Shown piece after piece: positions 52,443-61,152 of a DNA stretch of 64,000 nt (position 1 is its first letter; every line of letters starts with the position of its first letter). The translations under genes were made by a program, and so were the position numbers. Under the pieces are notes generated by a model, which saw nothing but the letters and a program-made list of their open reading frames with translations, ran no database searches and had not been told where the DNA came from. This stretch comes from Microbacterium faecale (GTDB taxonomy: Bacteria > Actinomycetota > Actinomycetes > Actinomycetales > Microbacteriaceae), in NCBI RefSeq assembly GCF_014640975.1, contig NZ_BMHO01000002.1, positions 248,001 to 312,000 on the forward strand, in the 5' to 3' direction.

Positions 52443-52532
52443 CGGAAGGAGATTTCGCCTTCGGAAGGGGGTGTCGCCTTCGCCGGGCCTTACCGGCGAG
52501 AATGCCCCTTCGTACAGGGAAATCTCCTTCCG
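52443..52532. repeat. Nested three-tier inverted repeat
   Basis: The outer arms cggaaggagatttc (52443-52456) and gaaatctccttccg (52519-52532) are perfect complements. Inside, gaagggg (52464-52470) pairs with ccccttc (52505-52511), and cgccgg (52481-52486) pairs with ccggcg (52493-52498). The 90-base element fills most of the gap between aspS and the Dabb gene. It may be a bidirectional terminator or a small palindromic element. Confidence 0.65.
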
Positions 52533-52567
52533 GGTCGACCCCGTGCCGGGTACGGGGCGGGCCCCGC

Positions 52568-52867
52568 CTACAGCTCGATGTCGATAGCGGCGCGGCGCGT
52601 CTTGAACGTGCCGATGAGGGCGGCGACCTCGAGGTGCGCCGGGTGCGTGGCGTACGTTTCAAGGGCGGCGGCGTCGTCAAGATCCGCCACGAGCGCGAAG
52701 TCGTAGTTGCCGTCGAGTTCGACGGCGTTCGCGCCGACCGTCATCGAGCGCAGGCCGGGCACGACGCCGACCAGCTGCTCGAGCCGCACCGCGGCATCGG
52801 TGATCTTGGCGTTACGGTCCTCGGCGGTCTCGGCGTCGACGCCGAACATCACGATATGGCGGATCAT
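52568..52867 (-). CDS. Dabb (stress-responsive alpha/beta barrel) protein
   Basis: A 99-residue protein with the Dabb/EthD-like ferredoxin-like fold signature: HIVMF at the N terminus, NYDFALVADLDDAAALETYA, and a C-terminal Thr/Arg-rich strand. These proteins dimerise into a barrel and may bind small ligands or act in catabolic or stress pathways. It lies 39 bases upstream of the molybdenum enzyme gene's stop and could share its transcript. Function is uncertain. Confidence 0.82.
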   Translation of the reverse strand: MIRHIVMFGVDAETAEDRNAKITDAAVRLEQLVGVVPGLRSMTVGANAVELDGNYDFALVADLDDAAALETYATHPAHLEVAALIGTFKTRRAAIDIEL

Positions 52868-52906
52868 GCTCCCACCCTAGGGTCCTTCCCGTCGCGAAGG
52901 GAACGC

Positions 52907-54448
52907 TCACGCCGCCGTCACCCCCACGCTGTGCCAGCCCTGCGCTCCGTCCGGCGCGGGCGGCAGCTGCGTCGCCGACTGCGTCTGGCCGCGGCGGCTC
53001 AGCGCGCGGCACGTGAGCGTGTGCGCGCCGGACGGGATGTCGATCGGCAGGCTCCACTGCACCCACGTGTCGTCGGAGGTCGCCCGCGCGAGTTCGGCGC
53101 GCTGCCAGGTCCCCTCGTCGACGCGCACCTCGACGCCCGCGATGCCCGTGTGCGGCTGCCACGCGATTCCCGCGACGATCGTTTCGCCCGCCGCGATATC
53201 GGTGGACCGCGGCACGTCGATCCTCGACTGCAGCTTGATCGGCCCCCGTGCGGACCAGCCGCGGTCGGTCCAGTAGGCGCGGGCCTGGTCGAACCGCGTG
53301 ACCTCGAGGTCGACCACCCACTTCGTCGCAGATGCGTACCCGTAGAGCCCCGGCACCACCATCCGCACCGGGAAACCGTGCTGGATCGGCAGCGGATCAC
53401 CGTTCATGCCGACGGCGAGAATCGCGTTGCGGCCATCGGTGAGCGCCTCGAGCGGTGTGCCCGCCGTGAACCCGTCGTGCGAGCGAGACAGCACCATGTC
53501 GGCCGAGCCCTGCACCCCGGCGTCGGTGAGCAGGTGATGGATCGGATAGCCGAGCCATCGCGCGGTTCCGACGAGGTCGCCGCCAACCGGGTTCGACACG
53601 CACGCAAGCGTCGTGACGGACTCCTCGAGTGGCAGGGCGAGCAGGTCGTCCCACGTGAGGGTCAGCTCGCGGTCGACAAGCCCGTGGATCCGCAGGCTCC
53701 AGTCGGCGGGGTCGATCTCGGGCACGATGAGCGCCGTGTCGATGCGGTAGAAATCGCGGTTCGGCGTGAGGTACGGGGCGAGCCCGTCGATGCCGAGATC
53801 CGCACCCGCGGGGACGTTCGCGATGCGTGCTGCGGTCGGCAGCCGCAGTCCGTCGCGGATCGCGCGCACCGATGCGCTCGCGGTCCGTCCCGTGGCCGCC
53901 CAGGCGACCGCGCCGGCCCCGATGACCGCGGCGCCCACACTTCCGAGCACAAATCCACGGCGAGAAAGCGCCGCCGTCGCCCCCGCGGATGGCGTGACGG
54001 CCGCTGCGGGGTCTGCGGTGGTCGGTCGCACGAAGATCCACACGCCGACGGACCCGATCACTCCCGCGAGCACGGAGGGAAGCGCCGCGAGCGCGTCCGC
54101 ATCGGCACGGGTGATCGCCGCCGCCGCTCCGACGAATCCGAGGATGCCCGCGCCGACGGCGCCCCACGGTGGCCGGGCCCGTTGGACCAGTCCCGCGGCC
54201 ACGGCGACCGCGAGCAGCATGATCGCGATGAGCACGAGTAGCGCGAGCTTGTCGTTCGTCCCGAACACGGCGATCGCGACGTCCTTCGCCCAGGTGGGCG
54301 CCGCGTCGATGAGTGCGGATCCGATCGCGGCGAACGGGCTTGATCGCGGTGCGACGAGAGCGGCGAGGATCTCTCCGGCACCCGCACCCGCGATCGCGGC
54401 GGCGATTCCCGCCCACGCCGCCGCACCGCGCCCGATCCGCGCCTCCAT
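52907..54448 (-). CDS. Sulfite oxidase-like molybdopterin oxidoreductase
   Basis: A 513-residue membrane-anchored molybdoenzyme. N-terminal helices (about 10-165, four or five segments) and a basic/hydrophobic segment at about 165-190 (RRGFVLGSVGAAVIGAGAVA, not a Tat consensus with a strict twin Arg-x-Phe-Leu) lead to a sulfite-oxidase-type domain. The molybdenum-ligand Cys lies in VTTLACVSNPVGGDLVGTARW. The C-terminal Ig-like dimerisation domain (about 410-510) carries GVEVRVDEGTWQRAEL. It may oxidise or reduce a small sulfur or sulfoxide compound; the substrate is unknown. Start ATG 54448; GTG 54454 is an alternative. Confidence 0.85.
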   Translation of the reverse strand: MEARIGRGAAAWAGIAAAIAGAGAGEILAALVAPRSSPFAAIGSALIDAAPTWAKDVAIAVFGTNDKLALLVLIAIMLLAVAVAAGLVQRARPPWGAVGAGILGFVGAAAAITRADADALAALPSVLAGVIGSVGVWIFVRPTTADPAAAVTPSAGATAALSRRGFVLGSVGAAVIGAGAVAWAATGRTASASVRAIRDGLRLPTAARIANVPAGADLGIDGLAPYLTPNRDFYRIDTALIVPEIDPADWSLRIHGLVDRELTLTWDDLLALPLEESVTTLACVSNPVGGDLVGTARWLGYPIHHLLTDAGVQGSADMVLSRSHDGFTAGTPLEALTDGRNAILAVGMNGDPLPIQHGFPVRMVVPGLYGYASATKWVVDLEVTRFDQARAYWTDRGWSARGPIKLQSRIDVPRSTDIAAGETIVAGIAWQPHTGIAGVEVRVDEGTWQRAELARATSDDTWVQWSLPIDIPSGAHTLTCRALSRRGQTQSATQLPPAPDGAQGWHSVGVTAA

Positions 54449-54522
54449 GGGCACGAGGCTACGCCCGGATCACACGCGGAGCGCGAATCCTGACGAAACC
54501 GTTGCCGTGAGCGGGAGAGGCC

Positions 54523-54774
54523 CTACGTCAATGCCGCGGCAAGCCGATCGGACGAGACTCGCCAGTGGGCGTGAAGAGCGCCGTCGATCAGCACCACCGG
54601 AATCTTCTCCCACCATGCGTCGTAGAGCTCCTCGTCGTCGACGATCGACAGCTCCGTGACCTCGACGCGTTCGGCGACCGCATCGGGAACGGTCGCGAGC
54701 GTCTGGTCGATCACCTCGCGCGCCACGTCACAGAGGTGGCAGTCCGGCTTCGTGATGAGGGTGAGCGCGGTCAC
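54523..54774 (-). CDS. Glutaredoxin family protein
   Basis: An 83-residue thioredoxin-fold protein with the active-site CHLC in TKPDCHLCDVAREVI and the cis-Pro segment KIPVVLIDG. It should reduce disulfides with a cytoplasmic thiol partner such as mycothiol. GTG 54774 overlaps the rhodanese stop (GTGA), so the two form an operon. Confidence 0.85.
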   Translation of the reverse strand: MTALTLITKPDCHLCDVAREVIDQTLATVPDAVAERVEVTELSIVDDEELYDAWWEKIPVVLIDGALHAHWRVSSDRLAAALT

Positions 54775-55061
54775 CGCTCGACCTCGTAGCCGGCCTCGAT
54801 CCAGGCATCGGTGCCGCCCGCGACGTTCGTCGCGTCGTATCCTCGCGAGTCGAGCGCGATCGCGGCCTGGCTCGACCGTCCACCGACCTTGCAGATCACG
54901 TCGAACTCGTCGGGCAGCTCGTCGAGACGTGCCCCGAGCTGCGAAAGCGGGATGTTGATCGCGCCGGGCACGCGGCCGGCCGCGAACTCGTCCTCTTCGC
55001 GGACGTCGATGAGCGGGGTGGCCGTGCGCGCCTTCAGTTCGGCGACCGTGATCTCCTGCAT
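54771..55061 (-). CDS. Rhodanese-like domain protein
   Basis: A 96-residue single-domain rhodanese. It shows LIDVREEDEFAAGRVPGAINIP and an active-site loop CKVGGRSSQAA with the sulfur-carrying Cys at about residue 60. It may transfer sulfur or act in redox sensing with the adjacent glutaredoxin. ATG 55061 is well placed; the longer in-frame extension to 55493 crosses the bS22 region and was rejected. Confidence 0.88.
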   Translation of the reverse strand: MQEITVAELKARTATPLIDVREEDEFAAGRVPGAINIPLSQLGARLDELPDEFDVICKVGGRSSQAAIALDSRGYDATNVAGGTDAWIEAGYEVER

Positions 55062-55112
55062 GGTTCCATTCTCGCGCACCACGCGCGGGGCGGCGTTCGC
55101 GCGCACAACGAA

Positions 55113-55144
55113 AACGCCGGCCCGATCAGATCGGAGCCGGCGTT
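55113..55144 (-). terminator. Terminator after bS22
   Basis: Stem aacgccggc (55113-55121) with gccggcgtt (55136-55144), with an inner ccgatc/gatcgg stem. On the minus strand it is followed by TTTTCGTT, a good intrinsic terminator for the tiny ribosomal protein gene. Confidence 0.75.
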
Positions 55145-55156
55145 CGGTGTTGTCGC

Positions 55157-55255
55157 TTACTTCTTGTTGCGACGCTGGTGGCGAGTCTTCCGCAGTAGCT
55201 TGCGGTGCTTCTTCTTCGCCATGCGCTTGCGGCGCTTCTTGATGACAGAACCCAC
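55157..55255 (-). CDS. Small ribosomal protein bS22
   Basis: A 32-residue, extremely basic protein, MGSVIKKRRKRMAKKKHRKL followed by LRKTRHQRRNKK, matching the actinobacterial 30S protein bS22 (AURKAIP1/COX24-like). It binds 16S rRNA in the small subunit. The start is GTG 55255 with GAGG six bases upstream; stop is TAA 55157. At under 100 bases it is below usual gene-finding cutoffs. Its neighbour, the excisionase-type HTH gene, is found beside bS22 in mycobacteria too. Confidence 0.92.
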   Translation of the reverse strand: MGSVIKKRRKRMAKKKHRKLLRKTRHQRRNKK

Positions 55256-55374
55256 TTGAAACCTCACTAATTCGGGGGCTGGATGCCTGGCACGAACGTG
55301 TGCCGACGTCCATGAACGATCGCGGCAGAAAGAGTGCCTGGGAGTACTTTAACGTATGCGCGGGGGCGCTCCTG

Positions 55375-55578
55375 TCAGGAAGCGGCCGTCCCACGTCCGT
55401 CGCCGGGCAGTTGCACGTACTGCGTGACCGCACTCTCGGGGACGCGATAGCTGCGTCCGAACCGCACGGCGGGCAGTTCGCCCGAGTGCACAAGGCGGTA
55501 CACCGTCATCTTCGAGACGCGCATGATGTCGGCGACCTCTGCGACAGTGAGGAACCGCACGTCGGGCATTTCGGCCAT
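55375..55578 (-). CDS. Excisionase-type helix-turn-helix protein
   Basis: A 67-residue MerR/excisionase-like DNA-binding protein (RFLTVAEVADIMRVSKMTVY, then RLVHSGELPAVRFGRSYRVP). The winged-helix motif is complete. It is a small chromosomal regulator, not evidence for a phage or plasmid. The start is ATG 55578, because GGGGGAG sits about 8 bases upstream; TTG 55584 is too close to it. It is encoded 119 bases upstream of bS22 on the same strand, a conserved actinobacterial arrangement. Confidence 0.87.
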   Translation of the reverse strand: MAEMPDVRFLTVAEVADIMRVSKMTVYRLVHSGELPAVRFGRSYRVPESAVTQYVQLPGDGRGTAAS

Positions 55579-55666
55579 ATTCAACTCTCCCCCGAGACTC
55601 TGGTTCCCTCACCATATGGGGAAGAGGGTGCTCGTGTAAACCCGCGTGACGGGTGATGTCCCATGT

Positions 55667-56275
55667 TCAGAGCCATCCTTTGGCCTCTGCGGTGCGTGCG
55701 GCCCCCACTCGGTTCGCCGCCCCGGTCTTCGCGATCGCATCCGAGAGATAGTTCCGCACGGTGCCCTGCGACAGGTGCACGCGGCGCGCGATCTCGGCGA
55801 CGGGCTCACCCGCGAGCGCCACTCGCAGGATCTCGCGCTCGCGTTCGGAGAGCGGGTTCGAGCCGCCGATGAGCGAGTCGGCGGCGAGAGACGGATCCAC
55901 GACGCGCTGTCCCGCGTGCACGGCGCGCACGGCGTCGGCCAGCTCGCCCGCCGGGGTGTCCTTGACGACGAATCCGCTCGCGCCCGCTTCCAGCGCACGG
56001 CGCACGTAGCCGGGGCGCCCGAACGTCGTCACGATGAGCGACCGCACTGCCGGCAACTCGTCCCGCAGCCGCTCCGCGACCTCGATGCCGTCGGCGCCCG
56101 GCATCTCGATGTCAAGCAGGCACACGTCGGCCTCGGCAGCACGCGCGGCCGCCACGACCTCGTCGCCGCGCCCGACCTGGGCGACCACGTCGATGTCGCC
56201 CTCGAGTTGGAGCAGCGCGGCGAGCGCGCCCCGCACGAGAGCCTGATCGTCGGCCAACAGGATCCGGATCACCAT
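55667..56275 (-). CDS. LuxR-family response regulator
   Basis: A 202-residue NarL/DesR-type regulator. The receiver domain (about 1-120) carries the phosphoacceptor Asp in CLLDIEMPG, with LLADDQ at the N terminus and the late Lys in VVKDTPAG. The C-terminal LuxR HTH (about 135-195) has LSEREREILRVALAGEPVAE and VHLSQGTVRNYLSDAIAKTG. ATG 56275 overlaps the kinase stop by 7 bases. It probably controls the adjacent ABC exporter. Confidence 0.92.
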   Translation of the reverse strand: MVIRILLADDQALVRGALAALLQLEGDIDVVAQVGRGDEVVAAARAAEADVCLLDIEMPGADGIEVAERLRDELPAVRSLIVTTFGRPGYVRRALEAGASGFVVKDTPAGELADAVRAVHAGQRVVDPSLAADSLIGGSNPLSEREREILRVALAGEPVAEIARRVHLSQGTVRNYLSDAIAKTGAANRVGAARTAEAKGWL

Positions 56276-57447
56276 CGCACCTCCACGCGCGTCCCGCGCC
56301 CATCGCCCGCGGAATCGACCAGCAGTCGAGCGCCGGCCGCGTCGACGCGCTCGCGGATCCCCCGTAGCCCCTTCTCGGCAACAGCCGCGGGCGTACCGAC
56401 GCCGTCGTCCTCGACGACGATCCCGTGCGCGTCGAGCGAGACGATGCAGCGAGAGGCTCGCGAATGTCGAACGATGTTCGTGATCGCCTCGCGCAGCACC
56501 CAGGCGACGACGATCCGGTGACGCGGATCCACCGTGTCGGCCGCATCGGGAATCTCGGCGGCGATACCGGCTCCTTCCAGCGCCATGCACGCAGATTCGA
56601 GCTCGTCGGCGAGACGCGCGACGCGCAGCCCCGACACGGTCGCCCGTACTTCGGCGAGCGCCTCCCGCGCCAGGCTGCGCACCTGGGCGATCTCTTCCTT
56701 CGCGCGTCCCGGATCGAGGTCGACGAGCCGTTCGGCGAGCTCGGCCTTGACGGTCACGACGGTGAGGCTGTGGCCGAGCACGTCGTGCACGTCGCGCGCC
56801 ACCCGTTCACGCTCGGCGACGAGCGTCACCTGCTTCTCAATCTCATCGTGCCGCTCCTGCGCGCTCGTGATGAGGCGGATGCAGCCGACCGTGACGAACA
56901 CGATCGCGAAGGGAATGAAGAGCACGCCGAACGACTCGAATCCATTCGGATAGTTCGAGAGCACGATCGCGAGCACGATGCACTGCACGACGAACGCGGC
57001 CCCGGCGAGCGCGAACGCGAACGCGACGGGGCCGGAGAACATCGCGATCGAGATCAGGAAGGCTCCCGCACCGAGGGATCCGGGCCCGGTGAGGATCGCC
57101 GACGCCGCCATCAGCACGACCATCACGACGAGGCCGAGCGCGCCACGACGCGCAGCGATGTGCCACTCGGGAGAGCGGATCATCCACGTGTACGTCGCGA
57201 TGTACACAGCCGAGTAGACGACGAGCACCGTCACGGACGCGACGCGCGCGGGCTGTGACGCTGAGCTCCCCCAGGCAGACCCGATCGGGAACATCATGAA
57301 CACGATCCAGACGGTTCCGAACAACCAGGCGAACCGCTCCCACGGTCCGCGCACGTTCTCCCCCGCGATCTGCCACGTCCGCCCCGTCGTCACGTCTGCG
57401 TCACGTGCGGGAGGAGGTTCGGAGGCCGCCGCGGTCATGATCCCCAT
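56269..57447 (-). CDS. DesK/NarX-type sensor histidine kinase
   Basis: A 392-residue membrane kinase with about five hydrophobic helices (residues about 35-190). A HisKA_3 dimerisation domain follows, with the phosphoacceptor His in VARDVHDVLGHSLTVV. The C-terminal HATPase shows VEDDGVG and RGIRERVDAAGARL. It lacks a large external sensor domain, so it may sense membrane state or the exporter, as DesK/LiaS-like kinases do. The start is ATG 57447, with GGAG about 8 bases upstream. Its genes follow the ABC exporter on the same strand. Confidence 0.9.
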   Translation of the reverse strand: MGIMTAAASEPPPARDADVTTGRTWQIAGENVRGPWERFAWLFGTVWIVFMMFPIGSAWGSSASQPARVASVTVLVVYSAVYIATYTWMIRSPEWHIAARRGALGLVVMVVLMAASAILTGPGSLGAGAFLISIAMFSGPVAFAFALAGAAFVVQCIVLAIVLSNYPNGFESFGVLFIPFAIVFVTVGCIRLITSAQERHDEIEKQVTLVAERERVARDVHDVLGHSLTVVTVKAELAERLVDLDPGRAKEEIAQVRSLAREALAEVRATVSGLRVARLADELESACMALEGAGIAAEIPDAADTVDPRHRIVVAWVLREAITNIVRHSRASRCIVSLDAHGIVVEDDGVGTPAAVAEKGLRGIRERVDAAGARLLVDSAGDGRGTRVEVRW

Positions 57448-57510
57448 GGTGTCACTCCGTTCGACGACGCGGAGCGGGCGACGCTTCTCCACGCCGCCCG
57501 CACCGTCTGC

Positions 57511-58275
57511 TCACTGCCTGGCGCGTCCGCGCCGCGAGATGAGGATCGTGGCGACGATGAACACCGCCGCCCACACGCCCATATTGACGATCGGCAGCCA
57601 CAGTTCGTCGCGCTCGGGTTCGGCACCGGCCGACATCGCAGCGAGATACCCGTCCGTCAGTGGGTAGCGTGCGAGCGCGACGAATCCGTACAGCGGGGTG
57701 AACCGCGCGATGTCGAGAAGTGCACCCTCGAGCGGGAAGAAGAGGTTCCCGAGGAAGGCGAGGATCACGAGGGATCCGCTCGCCGCGCCAACCGCGCCCT
57801 CGCTGCGGAACAGCACGCCGGCCAGGAGGCCGAAGAAGGAGAACATCGCCGCGCCGAGGAGTACGACGAGCCCGCTGACGATCCACACGTCCGCGTTCGC
57901 CTCGGCCCCCGTGAAGGCGCCGAGGATGTAGATCAGCGCGACGGGGATGATCGCGACGACGAAGCCGACCGCGGCTTTCGTGACGATCCGCTGCGTGTCG
58001 CTCATCGGCGTCAGGCCGAGCTGCCGACCCCAGCCCTGCATCTGCTCGACCGCTGCCATGCCGCCGACGCCGACCGTCGCCGTGACCGCGCCGTACGCGG
58101 CCATGCCGATCATGACGTACGCGGTCACGTTGCCGTTGCCGATGTCGGTGGATCCATAGTCCTGCGCCGCACCGAAGATGACGTACATGAAGGCGGGCAG
58201 GATCGCGACGAAGAACATGGTGACGAAGTCGCGCCCCACCCGCGCGAGCTCGATGCGGAAGTAGGTGACGTTCAT
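57511..58275 (-). CDS. ABC-2 type exporter permease (two-component-linked)
   Basis: A 254-residue membrane subunit with six helices and the ABC-2 fold. It starts FRIELARVGRDFVTMFFVAI and has the conserved FLGNLFFPLEGAL segment between helices 4 and 5. It is coupled to the ATPase gene by a four-base overlap. The export substrate is unknown; context with a DesK/LuxR system suggests envelope stress, drug or sodium export. Confidence 0.88.
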   Translation of the reverse strand: MNVTYFRIELARVGRDFVTMFFVAILPAFMYVIFGAAQDYGSTDIGNGNVTAYVMIGMAAYGAVTATVGVGGMAAVEQMQGWGRQLGLTPMSDTQRIVTKAAVGFVVAIIPVALIYILGAFTGAEANADVWIVSGLVVLLGAAMFSFFGLLAGVLFRSEGAVGAASGSLVILAFLGNLFFPLEGALLDIARFTPLYGFVALARYPLTDGYLAAMSAGAEPERDELWLPIVNMGVWAAVFIVATILISRRGRARQ

Positions 58276-59189
58276 CGCTCGGCTCCCTCGGTGATCATGC
58301 GGAATGCGTCGTCCATGCTGCCCGCGGCGATCTCGAGATCGTGCGCTCCGAGCTCCGTCAGCAAGGTCCGCGCGACGGCGTCGGAGTCCCCTGCGCTGAT
58401 GGTGAGGCGTCCGACATCGGCCGAGACCGACAGCACGTCGGAGCGCTGTTCCAGGGCACTCACGACCTGCGCCTCGCGCTCGGCCGGGACGTACGCGGTG
58501 ATGCGACGGCCCGTCGCGCGTTCGCGGATCTCGGCGGTCGTCCCGTCGGCGACGACGCGCCCGCCGGCCATCATCACGATGCGCTGCGCGAAGGCATCGG
58601 CCTCCTCGAGGTAGTGCGTGGCGAAGATGACGGTGCGTCCGGCACGCGCGTCCTCGCGCATGGTGCTCCAGAACGCGCGTCGTGCCGTGACGTCCATCCC
58701 GGCCGTCGGCTCATCGAGGATGAGCAGGTCCGGATCCGGGAGCAGCGCGAGCGCGAACCGCAGACGCTGCTGCTCTCCGCCGGAGCACTTCGAGACTCGG
58801 CGCTTCGCGATCTCCGTGATCCCGGCGCGCTCCATCACCTCGTCGACGGGAAGCGCGTTGGGGAACGTCGAGGCGATCAGCGAGACGGTCTCCTGAACCG
58901 ACAGGTCCCGCAGCAGACCTCCCGACTGGAGGACGGCGGATACGCGCCCCGCACGCACGGCGCGCCGCGGGGCGTTGCCGAACACGGACACGTCGCCGTC
59001 CGTCGGGTTCGTGAGCCCCACGACCATGTCGAGCGTCGTCGTTTTGCCCGCGCCGTTCGGGCCGAGCAGGGCGACGATCTCTCCCCGGTTGATCGTGAGG
59101 TCTATGTCGTCGACGGCGCGGAAGGCGGATCCGCCGGAGCGGAACTCCTTGACCGCGCCGCGGATCGATACCGCATGTGTGTCTTTCAT
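58272..59189 (-). CDS. ABC exporter ATPase (two-component-linked)
   Basis: A 305-residue CcmA/NatA-type ATPase with Walker A (GPNGAGKTT), signature (CSGGEQQRLRFALAL), Walker B (LLILDEPTAGMD) and H-loop (ATHYLEEAD). The C-terminal part (about 220-305) is the accessory domain common in this family. It is the first gene of the ATPase-permease-kinase-regulator operon, ATG 59189. Confidence 0.92.
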   Translation of the reverse strand: MKDTHAVSIRGAVKEFRSGGSAFRAVDDIDLTINRGEIVALLGPNGAGKTTTLDMVVGLTNPTDGDVSVFGNAPRRAVRAGRVSAVLQSGGLLRDLSVQETVSLIASTFPNALPVDEVMERAGITEIAKRRVSKCSGGEQQRLRFALALLPDPDLLILDEPTAGMDVTARRAFWSTMREDARAGRTVIFATHYLEEADAFAQRIVMMAGGRVVADGTTAEIRERATGRRITAYVPAEREAQVVSALEQRSDVLSVSADVGRLTISAGDSDAVARTLLTELGAHDLEIAAGSMDDAFRMITEGAER

Positions 59190-59278
59190 ACGGCCATTAA
59201 AGCGCCCGCCGCATCCACGTGCCGATCCCCGACTGTCATGTTTCGCGGGTGACGAATGTCACGTGGACACGCGGTTGA

Positions 59279-60202
59279 CTACCCGCGCGCCTCGCGAATG
59301 GCCTGCTCCTCGAGCCGACGCGCCTGACGAAGCGCCTTCTCTGCCTGACGCACGTCCTTCTCCGCCGCGAGGCGCGCCTTCACGGCCGCGCGGTACTTTT
59401 TCTCGTCGGCAACGTCCGATAGGTCGTCGATCGATTCGACAACGCGCGGAGGCGCGACATCCGCGCGGTCGGTGACGAAGGCCTCGACACCGTCGAGCGT
59501 CCGGTCGAGACCGAAGCGGAACGGGTCCGCCTCGGCCACGAACCCGCCAGCGTCCACCAACGCACGCAGCAGCGGATAGTCGTCGGCGTCGACCACGCGC
59601 TCGTACAGGCGCTGCTCGCGAGTCGCGACCTCGTCGGACGTCAGGCCCAACTCGCGCGCGGTGGCGTCGTAGCCGGCGTACACCATCCCCTGCCACCTCG
59701 CCGTCCCGGTCACGGCGAGGACGACGGCGAGCTGGTCGGTGAGATCGAGCGGCAGACCGTTGATGGCTTCGAGGCCCGCTTCGATCCACCGCGAACTGTT
59801 GGGCGTGACGGGAGATCCCGTGATCGGCAGCGAGAGGATCCACGGATGCCGCAGGTAGATCGCGACCTGCTCACGAAACAGCACGTCGAGCTTCGCGCGC
59901 CAGCCCTCGGCATCGCGATACGCGAGCGTCGGCACCCCCGTCGCCTCATCCTGCATGAGGAGGAGCAGGTCGTCTTTCGCTGTCACATACCGATACAACG
60001 ACATCGGTGTGAAGCCGAGCCGCTTGGCGACGGCGGCCATCGACACGGCTCCGATCCCTTCGGCATCGGCGAGCTCGACCGCGGCCTCGACGATCCGCTC
60101 GACGCTCATCTCGCGTTTCGGCCCGCGTTGCGGATTGGCGGCGATGCCCCACGCGAGGGCGATGCTCCGCGGGAGCTCGATGTCTTCCAGGTCTTCGGGC
60201 AT
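59279..60202 (-). CDS. TetR family regulator of the DrrAB-like exporter
   Basis: A 307-residue TetR regulator. The HTH (about 35-80) carries EAAVELADAEGIGAVSMAAV and AKRLGFTPMSLYRYVTAKDD. The C-terminal TetR_C domain (about 100-240) precedes a highly charged coiled-coil tail (RQAEKALRQARRLEEQAIRE) not seen in most homologues. It is divergent from the ABC exporter, 80 bases apart, and should repress it until a drug or similar ligand binds. ATG 60202. Confidence 0.88.
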   Translation of the reverse strand: MPEDLEDIELPRSIALAWGIAANPQRGPKREMSVERIVEAAVELADAEGIGAVSMAAVAKRLGFTPMSLYRYVTAKDDLLLLMQDEATGVPTLAYRDAEGWRAKLDVLFREQVAIYLRHPWILSLPITGSPVTPNSSRWIEAGLEAINGLPLDLTDQLAVVLAVTGTARWQGMVYAGYDATARELGLTSDEVATREQRLYERVVDADDYPLLRALVDAGGFVAEADPFRFGLDRTLDGVEAFVTDRADVAPPRVVESIDDLSDVADEKKYRAAVKARLAAEKDVRQAEKALRQARRLEEQAIREARG

Positions 60203-60228
60203 GACACCAGCCTATGAAGTATATGAGG

Positions 60229-60256
60229 TAAACAGTGTGTTATGGTCATAAACAGT
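60229..60256. promoter_or_regulatory. Candidate TetR operator with direct repeats
   Basis: Two taaacagt octamers (60229-60236 and 60249-60256) lie 20 bases apart, on one DNA face. The core tgttatggtcataaaca is a near-palindrome. This AT-rich patch lies between the TetR and exporter genes. Confidence 0.6.
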
Positions 60257-60282
60257 TTCACTCATACACAGAAAGGATCCTC

Positions 60283-61152
60283 ATGTCCCTTGCCATCGAT
60301 GTTCGGAATCTGCGGAAGCGATTCGGGACGCACACCGTGCTCGACGGCGTCGATCTCGACGTCCGGCGCGGCGAGATCTTCGCCCTTCTCGGCCCGAACG
60401 GGGCGGGAAAGACCACCATCGTGAACATCCTGACCACGCTCGTCCGCCCGGACGACGGCCACGCCCATGTGGCCGGTATCGACGTCGCCGCGGATCCCGT
60501 GTCGGTCACGCAGCGAATCGCGTTCACGGGGCAGGCCGCCGCGGTCGATGAGCGGCTGACCGCGCGCGAGAATCTCGTGATGTTCGCGCGCCTGTCCGGA
60601 CTCCCCGGTCGCGCCGCCGGCGCGCGCGCCGAGGATCTCCTCGACCGCTTCGCCCTCTCCGAGGCGAGCGGACGGCGCGTGGGCACCTTCTCCGGCGGGA
60701 TGCGTCGCCGCCTCGATCTCGCACTGAGCCTTGTCGCGCAGCCGGAGGTTCTCTTCCTCGACGAGCCGACGACGGGACTGGACACCCGCAGTCGACGAGA
60801 GCTGTGGCAGATCATCGCCTCACTTGCTGGCTCGGGCACGACCGTCTTCCTCACGACGCAGTACCTCGAGGAGGCCGACCAGCTCGCCGATCGCATCGCC
60901 GTGCTGAACGACGGCCGCGTGGCGGCGCTCGGTACGGCCGACGAACTCAAGGCACGCATCGGGGGCGGATCCGTCGTGCTGCGGGAGCACGACGGCACCC
61001 TGCGGCGGGAGGTTCCGACCGACGGCACCATCGCGTCGATCCGTCGCGCGCTCGACGACCTCGAGCAAGACAACGTGGACGGCGAGATCGCCATCGAGCA
61101 CCCGACGCTCGATGACGTCTTCCTCGCCCTGACGGAGAAGGAGACCGTATGA
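60283..61152 (+). CDS. DrrA-like ABC exporter ATPase
   Basis: A 289-residue ATPase of the daunorubicin-resistance type. It has Walker A (GPNGAGKTT), LTARENLVMFARLSGLPGRA, the signature TFSGGMRRRLDLALSLV, Walker B (LFLDEPTTGLD) and TTQYLEEADQLADRI. The C terminus has the DrrA-like extension. It should export a drug or other amphipathic compound with the permease. The start is ATG 60283, with AAAGGA upstream; an in-frame ATG at 60235 lies within the operator. It is coupled to the permease by ATGA. Confidence 0.92.
   Translation: MSLAIDVRNLRKRFGTHTVLDGVDLDVRRGEIFALLGPNGAGKTTIVNILTTLVRPDDGHAHVAGIDVAADPVSVTQRIAFTGQAAAVDERLTARENLVMFARLSGLPGRAAGARAEDLLDRFALSEASGRRVGTFSGGMRRRLDLALSLVAQPEVLFLDEPTTGLDTRSRRELWQIIASLAGSGTTVFLTTQYLEEADQLADRIAVLNDGRVAALGTADELKARIGGGSVVLREHDGTLRREVPTDGTIASIRRALDDLEQDNVDGEIAIEHPTLDDVFLALTEKETV

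Noticed and set aside
55375..55578. Excisionase gene as a sign of an integrated phage or plasmid
   Set aside because: No integrase or attachment repeat; this HTH family is a chromosomal companion of bS22 in Actinobacteria.
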